From the NCBI RefSeq assembly GCF_006965485.1, contig NZ_CP041360.1, forward strand, positions 1,860,001 through 1,924,000: a stretch of 64,000 nucleotides of DNA, given 5' to 3'. The position numbers and the translations under genes are program-made. Origin of the DNA: Spirosoma sp. KCTC 42546. Lineage in GTDB: Bacteria; Bacteroidota; Bacteroidia; Cytophagales; Spirosomataceae. The notes under the pieces are model-generated. The model was not told where the DNA came from and searched no databases. It worked only from the letters and a program-made list of their open reading frames with translations. This document shows positions 53,272-61,804 of the stretch, one piece after another (position 1 is the first letter of the stretch; each line of letters starts with the position of its first letter).

Positions 53272-54186
53272 CTACCACCATTTTTCATACCCTTCTGCCG
53301 GTTTCCAAGTCGATTTGGGCTCGAAATGATGCCACAAAGTTGCCGCCACTGCACGTAAAAGCGTATATCCTTCATTTGTGCGCGTCCAGCTTTCGTCTTT
53401 CTGATTCTTGGTCATAACGCAATACACGTACTCTCCGTGTGGAGCGTGGACGAACACAACTTCTGAACGAGCCTGATTGACAGCCCCATTTTTGCTGGCT
53501 ATCTTGACATCGGGCGGTACTTGCGATAACCCATCATTGTCCCAATGCTGGCGACCCAGATTCCGGTACATTTCTTCACTGGCATCGGGACTAATGGCCT
53601 TGCCTTGGCGGATATAAGTGAGTAGCTCCGCCATTTCCCGTGGACTAGTCTGTCCCCAGCCGTATTGGGTCCGGTTAGCTTCCCGGCCTGGTGTTCGGGA
53701 GTTGACCCGGGTTTGATGAAACCCATTCGTTTCGAGCCATGTGTTGATGCTCGTTCCTCCGCCAGCTAAGGCCTGACACCACAAACTACCTGTGTTATCG
53801 CTGACTGTTTCCATCAGCATAACAACCTTACTAAGCGTAATTTTAGCGCCGTCTTTCAGTGAGCCAATAATGCCATCGTCGTAATGGAGAGAGTCTTTGT
53901 AAATTAATTCCTGGTCATACGTCAACTCGCCTTTATAGATTTTGTCGAATAAGCCGCATTGAATCGGAATCTTCACCATACTCGCCGTTGGAAACAAAGT
54001 GTCGGCGTTGATGGCAACGGTTTTACCCGTGCGAAGATTACGGACATAGATACCCGCATCGCCCTGAAAGTTAGCCATAGCAGCCCGGAGCTTTCGTTCA
54101 AGAACGGCATCGTTCCGTATAGATATTTGACTAAATGTGGTTAGCGTATGGATAATGAACAGCAACGAGAAGAAGGTAAATCTCAT
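53272..54186 (-). CDS. Class A beta-lactamase fold serine hydrolase
   Basis: A 304-residue secreted protein (signal peptide about 1-19) with the class A beta-lactamase layout: catalytic Ser 69 and Lys 72 (PTASMVKIP), SDN at 129-131 (ETVSDNTGS), a region around 160-170 (QTRVNSRTPGREAN) where a catalytic Glu may lie, and K-N-G at 232-234 (IASKNGAVN) in place of KTG. Many such chromosomal proteins are DD-peptidase-like or unknown; an antibiotic resistance role cannot be inferred. It shares one base with the upstream GNAT gene (TAATG), so the two are coupled. Confidence 0.88.
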   Translation of the reverse strand: MRFTFFSLLFIIHTLTTFSQISIRNDAVLERKLRAAMANFQGDAGIYVRNLRTGKTVAINADTLFPTASMVKIPIQCGLFDKIYKGELTYDQELIYKDSLHYDDGIIGSLKDGAKITLSKVVMLMETVSDNTGSLWCQALAGGGTSINTWLETNGFHQTRVNSRTPGREANRTQYGWGQTSPREMAELLTYIRQGKAISPDASEEMYRNLGRQHWDNDGLSQVPPDVKIASKNGAVNQARSEVVFVHAPHGEYVYCVMTKNQKDESWTRTNEGYTLLRAVAATLWHHFEPKSTWKPAEGYEKWW

Positions 54187-54647
54187 TAGATTTGAATCGG
54201 TTTGACCAGTTTGACGTGTGTTTTTTGGAAGGACTCGCGTTCGTAAAAGCGAACCGTATCCAGCCGTTTCTGATTGGTCGTCACTTCCAGATTGACAAAA
54301 TTTTCCTGAATAGCCAGTGCCCCCAACTCAGCTACAAGCTTTTGCCCGATATGTTGATTTCGGACGTCAGGCCGGACATATAACTCCTGAATTTCACCTA
54401 CTTTTCCAGAGTGGTGTAGCAGGTACTGAACATGGCAACTCACAAAACCGATGACTTCATCTCGTGATTCAGCTACCAGATAATAGATGAATGGGTTGCT
54501 CAGATTTTGCTGGTAAACAGTTTGGAAAGCAGTTGTGTCCAACTTCGTTTGCTCTAAATCGCATAGGAAATCATACACAACTGCTTCGTCGGCTGGAGTC
54601 GCAGATCTGATTTGTATTGTATCTGCAAAAGTAGATTGGGATGCCAC
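54186..54647 (-). CDS. GNAT family N-acetyltransferase
   Basis: A 153-residue acetyltransferase of the GNAT fold. The acetyl-CoA motif A is ELYVRPDVRNQHIGQKLVAE, with the R/Q-x-x-G-x-G/A loop as NQHIGQ. Flanking strands include YLVAESRDEVIGFVSCHVQY and NLEVTTNQKRLDTVRFYERE. The substrate cannot be told. The stop codon overlaps the start of the downstream beta-lactamase-fold gene by one base. Confidence 0.9.
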   Translation of the reverse strand: MASQSTFADTIQIRSATPADEAVVYDFLCDLEQTKLDTTAFQTVYQQNLSNPFIYYLVAESRDEVIGFVSCHVQYLLHHSGKVGEIQELYVRPDVRNQHIGQKLVAELGALAIQENFVNLEVTTNQKRLDTVRFYERESFQKTHVKLVKPIQI

Positions 54648-54726
54648 GGTAATTTATAGAGCTATATGTAGCTGCGAAAATGATTGTTTAAGTTCAGTAT
54701 TTTTCAGATTGTTCGTTGACTTTCTC

Positions 54727-55950
54727 ATGAATAAAATCATAGCCTTGGTTTTTAGTGGTTTACTAATTGCCTGTTCAAGCCGGAAAGCGGCAACAACTGA
54801 AGAACAAACGTCGACCAGCGATTCCTCAGAAGCTTCCCCCATGAACATGTACGCCAAAGACCGCCTTTTTTTACAGCAGCATCATGCCGATTTAGTTGAG
54901 TTAGAACTGGGAAATGCCCGTGCCCTGATTTGTCCCGCTTATCAGGGGCGTGTAATGACGACCACTGCCGACGGCCAGACCAGCTATGGTTGGATTAACT
55001 ATGAGCTGATAAAATCCGGAAAGCTTCTGCCCCATATGAATGCGTTCGGGGGCGAAGATCGTTTCTGGTTAGGCCCGGAAGGAGGCCAGTACGCGCTCTA
55101 TTTCAAAAAAGGCGACCCATTTGATGGCGATCATTGGCAGACACCAGCCGCTATTGATTCAGAACCATTTGACATCACCGATACGTCTAGAACGTCTGCC
55201 ACATTTGCCCGCACCGTATCGCTGACTAACTACAGCGGTACCCACTTCGACATTGGCATCGAACGAACGGTTAAATTGCTCGACAAGGCAGAAATTGAGC
55301 ACCAACTGGCCGTTGATACCCATTCCCTCAAGGTAGTTGGGATTCAATCTGATAACGTGATTACGAACAAAGGGAAACAAGCTTGGGTTGCCCAAACAGG
55401 CATGCCGTCTATCTGGATTCTGGGCATGATGAACGCATCGCCCGAATCCAAGATCATTGTGCCGTACCGGGAAGGGGATGGCCAGCCGGTCAACGATGCC
55501 TATTTCGGTAAAGTCCCGGCCGATCGATTGCAGATGGGGAAAACGGCTGCGTTATTTAAAGCCGATGCGAAGTATCGCAGCAAGATCGGGGTTTCGCCAG
55601 CACGGGCTACCAATTGGATTGGCAGTTACGACTCCGCTACTAAAACCCTGACCCTTGTTACCTATGACTTTGATCCGAAGGATCATCAATATGTCAATTC
55701 GGCCTGGGAACATCAAAAAGATCCCTTTTCGGGCGATGTTATTAATGCCTATAACGACGGCCCAATGAAACCGGGTCAACCGCAAATGGGTCATTTTTAT
55801 GAATTAGAATCGTCATCGCCAGCCGCAAATCTGGTCCCCGGAGCCAAACGCCAGCATCGGCATACAACGTTTCACCTGCAAGGTTCAGAACAGCAGCTAA
55901 ATGAGTTATCAAAACGATTGTTATTCAAAGACTTAGCGTCGATAAACTAA
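54727..55950 (+). CDS. DUF6786 family lipoprotein
   Basis: A 407-residue lipoprotein starting at the ATG at 54727 (MNKIIALVFSGLLIACSSRK), with lipidated Cys 16. A frame open from 54535 overlaps the GNAT gene on the other strand and is spurious. The sequence ELGNARALICPAYQGRVMTT, MNAFGGEDRFWLGPEGGQYA and DGDHWQTPAAIDSEPFD is what I associate with DUF6786, a family of the sugar-epimerase-like (galactose mutarotase) beta-sandwich type. A carbohydrate role is likely but not shown. It stands alone. Confidence 0.78.
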   Translation: MNKIIALVFSGLLIACSSRKAATTEEQTSTSDSSEASPMNMYAKDRLFLQQHHADLVELELGNARALICPAYQGRVMTTTADGQTSYGWINYELIKSGKLLPHMNAFGGEDRFWLGPEGGQYALYFKKGDPFDGDHWQTPAAIDSEPFDITDTSRTSATFARTVSLTNYSGTHFDIGIERTVKLLDKAEIEHQLAVDTHSLKVVGIQSDNVITNKGKQAWVAQTGMPSIWILGMMNASPESKIIVPYREGDGQPVNDAYFGKVPADRLQMGKTAALFKADAKYRSKIGVSPARATNWIGSYDSATKTLTLVTYDFDPKDHQYVNSAWEHQKDPFSGDVINAYNDGPMKPGQPQMGHFYELESSSPAANLVPGAKRQHRHTTFHLQGSEQQLNELSKRLLFKDLASIN

Positions 55951-55964
55951 GCAGATAAAATTTG

Positions 55965-56041
55965 TTTAACCACAGAGGCACGGAGACCACAGAGAATATA
56001 TAGGATAAACTCTCTGTGGCTTCCGTGCCTCTGTGGTTAAA
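55965..56041. repeat. 31-nt inverted repeat after DUF6786 gene
   Basis: Arms 55965-55995 and 56011-56041 match at 29 of 31 positions with a 15-nt loop. The arm contains CCACAGAGGCACGGAG, a word I recall from intergenic repeats in unrelated bacteria. It has no T-run. Confidence 0.8.
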
Positions 56042-56089
56042 TTAGTCATAGCCTTCTCCTGTTTAACCCAGTGGATCCAAACAACGCGT

Positions 56090-56434
56090 ATGAAAACGGA
56101 ACTGAAAACGAAAATTGTCCTGGCCTGCAAACTAACCGACCATGATCAGATTGCGCGCATGAATGAACTGCATCAAACCATTTTTAAGAAAGTCGATCGG
56201 GTTATAGAGCGCGCCAACAGTTATGAGTTGGTCTTTCAACAACCTGATAGTCTTCTTAGTAATGAACTGGCAGAGTTTATCAAGTTTGAACGGCTGTGTT
56301 GCCCCTGGTTACTATTCCAACTGACATACCAACCCGAAAACGGGCCAATCTCGTTGACGATGGGGAATTCACCCGAAACCCGCGACATGGTCAAACTGGT
56401 TATGGAACTGGATAAGCTGGGTAAGTCAAACTGA
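56090..56434 (+). CDS. Small protein with vicinal cysteines, unknown function
   Basis: A 114-residue cytoplasmic protein from the ATG at 56090; the frame is open to 56033 inside the repeat. The body has an N-terminal helix (LACKLTDHDQIARMNELHQT), then SYELVFQQPDSLLSN, and the segment FIKFERLCCPWLLFQLTYQP with two adjacent cysteines before a Pro. This E-R-x-C-C-P-x-x-x-F pattern recurs in small bacterial proteins of unknown function and suggests a metal- or redox-binding site. No family name can be given. Confidence 0.72.
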   Translation: MKTELKTKIVLACKLTDHDQIARMNELHQTIFKKVDRVIERANSYELVFQQPDSLLSNELAEFIKFERLCCPWLLFQLTYQPENGPISLTMGNSPETRDMVKLVMELDKLGKSN

Positions 56435-56453
56435 TACAGCTCAATAAACAAGC

Positions 56454-57104
56454 CTAAAACTCCTGCAAGACATCAGATTCAAAAACGTGTTTGCCAATTA
56501 ACCCCTGTTGCATCGTTTCCAGCATGGACTTGGCTACTTTATCCGCTTTAATCCCTTTATATTTAGCAGGAATAAGGGGGCTAAAGAGCCGCATGGCTCC
56601 AGAGGCAATCCGTTCGCCCAGGCGGTTTTCGGAGCGGTTGCCGAGTAGGAGAGAGGGACGGAAAATGAGCAGAGTTGGGTAGTTCAGTGCCGTTAGGTCG
56701 CGCTCTACTTCGCCTTTCACGCGGTTGTAGAAAATGGATGAGTCCTCATTGGCACCCATAGCTGTAACGATCGCAAATTGTCTGGCACCATTAGCCAGAC
56801 TCAGCCGGGCAATATCGATTGGATAGTGATAATCTACTTGTCGGAAAGCCTCTTTTGAACCCGCTTTTTTTATGGTTGTCCCCAAACAGCAAAATATATC
56901 GTCGGCCTGTGTCAATAAGCCATTGGGATGGTCGAAATCAAACTGAACTTCCTGTAAACGAGGGTGCTGCCAGCTTAACGATTTGCGTACTAACACTTTC
57001 ACATTGTTATAGAATGGTGAATCAACAAGTCGATGCGTGAGCAGTTCACCAATTAGACCCGTAGCACCGAGCACTAAGGCCGTTTTATGAGTTGGGTTAG
57101 TCAT
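56454..57104 (-). CDS. NAD(P)H-binding oxidoreductase-like protein (TIP30-like)
   Basis: A 216-residue atypical SDR with a Rossmann motif at the start (TALVLGATGLIGELLTHRLV, GATGLIGE at 14-21) and the segment DDIFCCLGTTIKKAGSKEAF typical of the HTATIP2/TIP30-like group, followed by ARQFAIVTAMGANEDSSIFY and RPSLLLGNRSENR. No full catalytic Tyr-x-x-x-Lys is needed in this group; a Tyr-N-R-V-K is present (FYNRVKGEVER). It likely binds NADP. The function is unknown. Confidence 0.85.
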   Translation of the reverse strand: MTNPTHKTALVLGATGLIGELLTHRLVDSPFYNNVKVLVRKSLSWQHPRLQEVQFDFDHPNGLLTQADDIFCCLGTTIKKAGSKEAFRQVDYHYPIDIARLSLANGARQFAIVTAMGANEDSSIFYNRVKGEVERDLTALNYPTLLIFRPSLLLGNRSENRLGERIASGAMRLFSPLIPAKYKGIKADKVAKSMLETMQQGLIGKHVFESDVLQEF

Positions 57105-57179
57105 GCTAAAAAGAGGGTATTTCTGCTAATTTAGTTGCTTCGTAGACAAACGAAGGCAGCTAATTCAGAAATCTATTCT

Positions 57180-59681
57180 ATGCGTCTTACTTTTTTTCAC
57201 CGAGTCAGGCTTATTACTCTCCTTACCATTGGGTCACTATCGGCGATTCACTTTGTTGACGATCCTGATTTTAGTAAACTAGTGATCGAACGATTCCGTG
57301 CTTATAACCAGCAGCGGCCTACCGAGAAAGTGTATGTCCATACGGATCGGGACGCTTATCTCATAGGTGAAACCATCTGGTTAAAAGGCTACCTGATGAA
57401 CGGTACTACGCACGAAGCGGATAGTGCCAGTCGGGTAGTATATGTCGATTTGGTAGACCCCATTGCCCGGCGGGTTCGGTTGCGGACGCAGCTACGGGCA
57501 ACGGCTGGGTATGCACCTGGTCAGCTTTTCCTGCCCGATTCATTGGCGGCAGGCACCTATCAACTCCGGGCATATACCAATTTCATGCGGAACTACCCCG
57601 ATGCCTATTTCTTTTCTAAACCGGTAACAATCCTTGGAAACAACGGAGCCAACGTTGGGACAAATAAGGGATTAACAACTAGCCCAGAGCCACAAAAGGG
57701 TGTAGTGAACCGACCAGATGTGCAATTTTTACCCGAAGGTGGTCAGTTGGTTGAGGGAATCGAGAGCCGGGTGGCGTTTAAGGCCGTTAATGCTGCTGGG
57801 CGAAGTATACCCGTAGAAGGCTTTATCCTGAATACGAAAAAAGATACAATTGTTGGGTTCACCAGCACCCATTTGGGCATGGGTTATTTTACCATTACCC
57901 CCGAAGCAGGCCAGTCGTATACCGCTACTATACGGCTCGGCGATGGCACCAGCTTAGCCTACCCGTTGCCCGCCGTGCAACCACAGGGTGTTGTAATGCA
58001 GATAGATAATCTGAGCCATAAAGACAATATGAAAGTCTATGTGCGGCATAATAAAACCAGTTCGGATGCAGCCGCTAAACTGACACTCATTGCGCAGACG
58101 CGAGGGCAAATCAATCATGTGGTGAGCATTCCGATGGCCAAAAAAACGTCGTTGATTCAGATCCCGAGAAACACTTTTCCTGAAGGTATTTCGCAATTGA
58201 CCTTATTTGATGAGACGCAGAAGCCGGTGAGTGAGCGACTGGTTTTTATCAATAGGAACGAGCAGATTTCGATTGCGCTTACACCCGATAAGAAGACCTA
58301 TAAGAATCGTGAGAAACTGGATTTGACCATTACCACGACCAATGCGCAGGGTAAACCCGTTGCCGCTAATGTATCGCTGGCGGCTGTGGATGCACGGCTG
58401 GCACCCGAAGCAGACTCAAGAGGTTCTACGATTGTATCCCAGGTATTGCTTTCGTCCGATCTGATCGGCACGGTTGAGCAACCCAGCTACTATTTCGATC
58501 CAGCACATGACGATCGCTTGTTAAAGCTAGATCTTTTGCTAATGACGCAGGGCTGGCGACGATTCGCCTGGACCGACGTTCTGGGTGGTACTATCCCACC
58601 GATCAATCACTTTGTGGAGCGGGGGCTATCGCTAACGGGGTGGGTCGTACGGCCGAATCAGAAAGATATTGGAGGCAAAGTAAAACTGACCTTTTTACTG
58701 GCGAAGCGGGACAGTACGAGAGACTTTTTAATGGGCGAAACGGATGAGGCTGGTAATTTTGGTGCCTACGACCTCGATTTTACGGATACCACCACCGTGC
58801 TAATTCAGGGCATAAAAGGCAGAGCGAACCGTTCGCTGGCTATCTCGCTCGATCAACTGCTGATGCCAACCGTAACCATTACGAAGGTTCCCTATAACCC
58901 GCTGGAGTTCCGCCAGGATGAGCTGGCCGAATTCATTCGTAGAACCAAAGAATATCAGGAGATTGAACGCCAGATCCGGCGGAATGGCGAGGTATTATTG
59001 CAAGCCGTTACGGTAAAGGCAAAAAAATATCAGGAAAGGGATTCCCGAGTGATTTATGGGACACCTGATGCCAGTGTTAAGTTTACTGCACAGAATACAT
59101 CTGGTCGAATGACAATTCTGGATGTAATTCAAGGGCAAGTTGCCGGTGTTCAGGTAATTGGCAATGGATTTAATGCGCGCGTGCAGATTCGGGGAGCGGC
59201 TAATTTTAATGGACCCGTTGATCCGTTATTTGTGCTGGATGGCATGCCGATGGATTTGCAGGCTATAATGGGTATTTCGGTGCAGGATGTAGACCGGGTC
59301 GATGTGCTAAAAGGAGCATCGGCAGCTATTTATGGCTCGCGGGCATCGGGAGGGGTTATTTCCATTCTAACAAAACGGGGTGGCCCCAATTATGATTTGA
59401 CCAAGGAGGTTGTGCCGGGAACGCTGGTGGCCAAACTGCCGGGCTATGCGCCCCTGCGGGAGTTTTATGCCCCCCGATACGATGTTAAAAAGCCAGAGCA
59501 CGTAAGACCCGACTACCGCACAACCTTGTTCTGGGCACCAATGATTCAGACCGATGCGGAGGGGAAAGCGACCGTGACATTCTTTACGTCGGATGCCAAA
59601 ACCGATATTCGACTACGGGCCGAAGGAATAACTGTTGGCGGGATGCCGGGTACCGCGAAGGCAATTGTGCGTGTAGACTAA
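57180..59681 (+). CDS. MG2-type / TonB-receptor plug fusion protein
   Basis: An 833-residue secreted protein starting at the ATG at 57180 (MRLTFFHRVRLITLLTIGSL); the frame is open to 57135. The first part has the MG2 domain of alpha-2-macroglobulin-like proteins (EKVYVHTDRDAYLIGETIWL, GTYQLRAYTNFMRNYP), then more beta-sandwich domains. Near residues 640-740 there is a TonB-dependent receptor plug (GRMTILDVIQGQVAGVQVIG, DPLFVLDGMPMDLQAI, DVLKGASAAIYGSRASGGVI). It stops soon after; no barrel follows. A plug without a barrel suggests an outer-membrane partner or cargo-like role. Such MG2-plug fusions occur in Bacteroidota; function unknown. Confidence 0.85.
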   Translation: MRLTFFHRVRLITLLTIGSLSAIHFVDDPDFSKLVIERFRAYNQQRPTEKVYVHTDRDAYLIGETIWLKGYLMNGTTHEADSASRVVYVDLVDPIARRVRLRTQLRATAGYAPGQLFLPDSLAAGTYQLRAYTNFMRNYPDAYFFSKPVTILGNNGANVGTNKGLTTSPEPQKGVVNRPDVQFLPEGGQLVEGIESRVAFKAVNAAGRSIPVEGFILNTKKDTIVGFTSTHLGMGYFTITPEAGQSYTATIRLGDGTSLAYPLPAVQPQGVVMQIDNLSHKDNMKVYVRHNKTSSDAAAKLTLIAQTRGQINHVVSIPMAKKTSLIQIPRNTFPEGISQLTLFDETQKPVSERLVFINRNEQISIALTPDKKTYKNREKLDLTITTTNAQGKPVAANVSLAAVDARLAPEADSRGSTIVSQVLLSSDLIGTVEQPSYYFDPAHDDRLLKLDLLLMTQGWRRFAWTDVLGGTIPPINHFVERGLSLTGWVVRPNQKDIGGKVKLTFLLAKRDSTRDFLMGETDEAGNFGAYDLDFTDTTTVLIQGIKGRANRSLAISLDQLLMPTVTITKVPYNPLEFRQDELAEFIRRTKEYQEIERQIRRNGEVLLQAVTVKAKKYQERDSRVIYGTPDASVKFTAQNTSGRMTILDVIQGQVAGVQVIGNGFNARVQIRGAANFNGPVDPLFVLDGMPMDLQAIMGISVQDVDRVDVLKGASAAIYGSRASGGVISILTKRGGPNYDLTKEVVPGTLVAKLPGYAPLREFYAPRYDVKKPEHVRPDYRTTLFWAPMIQTDAEGKATVTFFTSDAKTDIRLRAEGITVGGMPGTAKAIVRVD

Positions 59682-59686
59682 AAAAA

Positions 59687-59710
59687 GGGTCAGGTTTGAG
59701 AACCTGACCC
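59687..59710 (-). terminator. Terminator after minus-strand Gfo/Idh gene
   Basis: GGGTCAGGTT at 59687-59696 is the exact reverse complement of 59701-59710 with a 4-nt loop. On the minus strand six T residues follow (59681-59686), so it terminates the gene ending at 59737 and may also serve the plus-strand gene. Confidence 0.88.
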
Positions 59711-59736
59711 CACGAATATTCACCCTACAACGTCAC

Positions 59737-61161
59737 TTACCCCAGGATCTTCATATTGATCGGGTCCCAGCTTACTGCTTTTTTCTGGAAATAACTCATG
59801 TTGCCACACTGGGTTGGTCCACAAGCGCGCAGGCCGAATGTAGCATCTTCAATGTTCGGGGTATTCTGACGTACCGAGCTAAAGAAATTGACAAAGTGCT
59901 CGTAGCGGTCGCCTTTATACTCTTTCGGGAAGCTGTATTTAAACTCCTTCGGGCCAACCAATTCAGGGACTTGTGGATATAGCTTGTTGTACTCGGCTAT
60001 ATACAACTCCTTCTGGTCTTTCGGGAAGTTGTCGATCGACATACCGGGTGCCTTGGGGAATTTGTTCCGGTGAACGGTTAGGGAGTCGAAACCCAGCGAT
60101 AAATCGCCTTCGGTACCAACAATACGAACCAGGTAATTACCACCGCCACCATCAACGAAGTTTGACCGGGTGGTTAAATTAAACTCTGGGTGTTCAGCTG
60201 TTTTTCCGTAATCATAGATACTAAGCTGAATATCGGGTACATCGCGGCCATCTTTCCAGTAACGCGTACCCCCGCTTGAATACACCCGATTTGGTCCTTT
60301 CGAACCCGTGATGCAGTGTAAGGAGGTAAGTAAGTGAACATACAGGTCACCAGCAATGCCGGTTCCGTAGTCCTGATAATTCCGCCACCGGAAAAAGCGC
60401 AGTGGGTCCCAGGGACGTTTTGGAGCGCTGCCCAAATACGTATCCCAGTCAACCGTTTGGGGCGATGCATCGGGTGGAATCGAATACTGCCAGGCACCCA
60501 TAGCGCTGTGACGATCGTAGATGGCTTCCGCAAACACAAGTTCGCCAATGTCACCGGCTTTCATCAACTCACGAGCTTTGGCAATAAGCAACGAACTGGC
60601 AAACTGACTACCTACCTGAAACACTTTGCCCGTTTCTTTCGATACTTTTATCAGCGTATGGCCATCCTCAACCTTCTGAACCATCGGCTTTTCGCAATAC
60701 ACGTGCTTGCCTTTGCGCATAGCATCCGACGAAATTTTTTCGTGCCAGTGATCGGTCGTTGCGTTAATGACGGCATCGACATCTTTCCGTTCCAGAATTT
60801 CCCGATAATCCTTCGTTACCGGAAGCTGATCACCCCAAAGTTCTTTGGCACGGCGTAATCGTCCATCATACAAATCACAGGCGGCTACCATTTCGACACC
60901 ATCGACCATGAGGGCCGTTTGCATATCGCCAATACCCATGCCACCCGTACCAATCAGCGCAATCCGGACTTTATCGTTGGCCGCTGTGCTGGAATGACTA
61001 CGAACCAGATTTAGGTATTGAGGAATAGCAACCGGCGTTTCGGCAAGGGCGGCAGGCGCAGCAGCAGCGGCAGTACCGGCAATGCCCAGGGTCTTCAAAA
61101 ATGATCGGCGGGAACTGTTTTCAGCATTCTTAGGGGAAGTGGCCCCTTTTTTGTTTTTCAT
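59737..61161 (-). CDS. Gfo/Idh/MocA family oxidoreductase, Tat-exported
   Basis: A 474-residue NAD(P)-dependent oxidoreductase with a twin-arginine signal (SSRRSFLKTLGIAGTAAAAA). The Rossmann motif is VRIALIGTGGMGIGD; the DVDAVINATTDHWH and HVYCEKPMVQ motifs carry the family Lys. It is a second member of the same exported class as the gene at 1234-2559, with low overall similarity. Downstream parts (YGTGIAGDLYVHLLTSLHCI) show the catalytic His region. It lies near an SMP-30 lactonase gene, whose products would fit hydrolysis of lactones made by such enzymes. The substrate is unknown. Confidence 0.9.
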   Translation of the reverse strand: MKNKKGATSPKNAENSSRRSFLKTLGIAGTAAAAAPAALAETPVAIPQYLNLVRSHSSTAANDKVRIALIGTGGMGIGDMQTALMVDGVEMVAACDLYDGRLRRAKELWGDQLPVTKDYREILERKDVDAVINATTDHWHEKISSDAMRKGKHVYCEKPMVQKVEDGHTLIKVSKETGKVFQVGSQFASSLLIAKARELMKAGDIGELVFAEAIYDRHSAMGAWQYSIPPDASPQTVDWDTYLGSAPKRPWDPLRFFRWRNYQDYGTGIAGDLYVHLLTSLHCITGSKGPNRVYSSGGTRYWKDGRDVPDIQLSIYDYGKTAEHPEFNLTTRSNFVDGGGGNYLVRIVGTEGDLSLGFDSLTVHRNKFPKAPGMSIDNFPKDQKELYIAEYNKLYPQVPELVGPKEFKYSFPKEYKGDRYEHFVNFFSSVRQNTPNIEDATFGLRACGPTQCGNMSYFQKKAVSWDPINMKILG

Positions 61162-61217
61162 GTACGATTAAGAATTGGGGGAGAAAGAAAAATCGTCTAA
61201 AAATAAGCGAATAATTG

Positions 61218-61658
61218 TTATATCGTCTGCCAGCCCATAAACGGTTTTACCGTTCCGCAGTTGGGGCCTGTATCTTTTCCTGTTCCAGGAACCTGTGTTT
61301 CAAGAACCTGGCCTTCCTGTATCGATAGTTGGTTGACCAGTTCCCAGGTAATTCCCGCTAACGGTACTTTTAATCGCCGACTCCATACGGAAGCCATCTG
61401 ACCGGCACATCTGCCAATATCGAGGTAAACAAAGCGGGCACTCGGAGGGCCTTGCACAAAGGGCCCAAGAATAGTAGGTTGTGGGTCTTTATCCTGATTT
61501 CCTTTTACCCGCACGGTAAAATCGAACTCTAAATCCTGAGAATCGAATTGTTGTATTTGGACTGTCTCGTAATGATTGCCACTCCCTTTTTGCAAGCCAA
61601 AGTCGACACCTGCCGGTGGATTTTTCAGGATAATTCGCAGAGGTAACTCTTGATCCAT
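61218..61658 (-). CDS. DUF5990 family protein
   Basis: A 146-residue protein that I match to DUF5990: LRIILKNPPAGVDFGLQKG, VRVKGNQDKDPQPTILGPFV, GPPSARFVYLDIGRCAGQ and RLKVPLAGITWELV. No signal peptide, so it should be cytoplasmic. No catalytic motif is recognised and the function is unknown. It lies 56 bases upstream of the Gfo/Idh gene in the same direction and may be co-transcribed. Confidence 0.78.
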   Translation of the reverse strand: MDQELPLRIILKNPPAGVDFGLQKGSGNHYETVQIQQFDSQDLEFDFTVRVKGNQDKDPQPTILGPFVQGPPSARFVYLDIGRCAGQMASVWSRRLKVPLAGITWELVNQLSIQEGQVLETQVPGTGKDTGPNCGTVKPFMGWQTI

Positions 61659-61804
61659 TTTACAATTTTTTAACGTAGTGAGCTTCTAATGACTCAACGC
61701 TTTCTGTACATAAGGTACGTTAAAAATAGTTGTTAATTCACTTTCTCTTAGTTGTTACGTCCCACAATTCATCGTACCATTGAGGTAAATTCCTGACATT
61801 CACC

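Noticed and set aside
53272..54186. Class A beta-lactamase fold protein as an acquired resistance gene.
   Set aside because: Codon use looks like its neighbours, no mobile element is near, and the K-N-G in place of KTG and unclear general-base Glu do not support a classical beta-lactamase.
54535..54726. N-terminal extension of the DUF6786 gene.
   Set aside because: It overlaps the GNAT gene on the other strand, and a clean lipoprotein signal begins at 54727.
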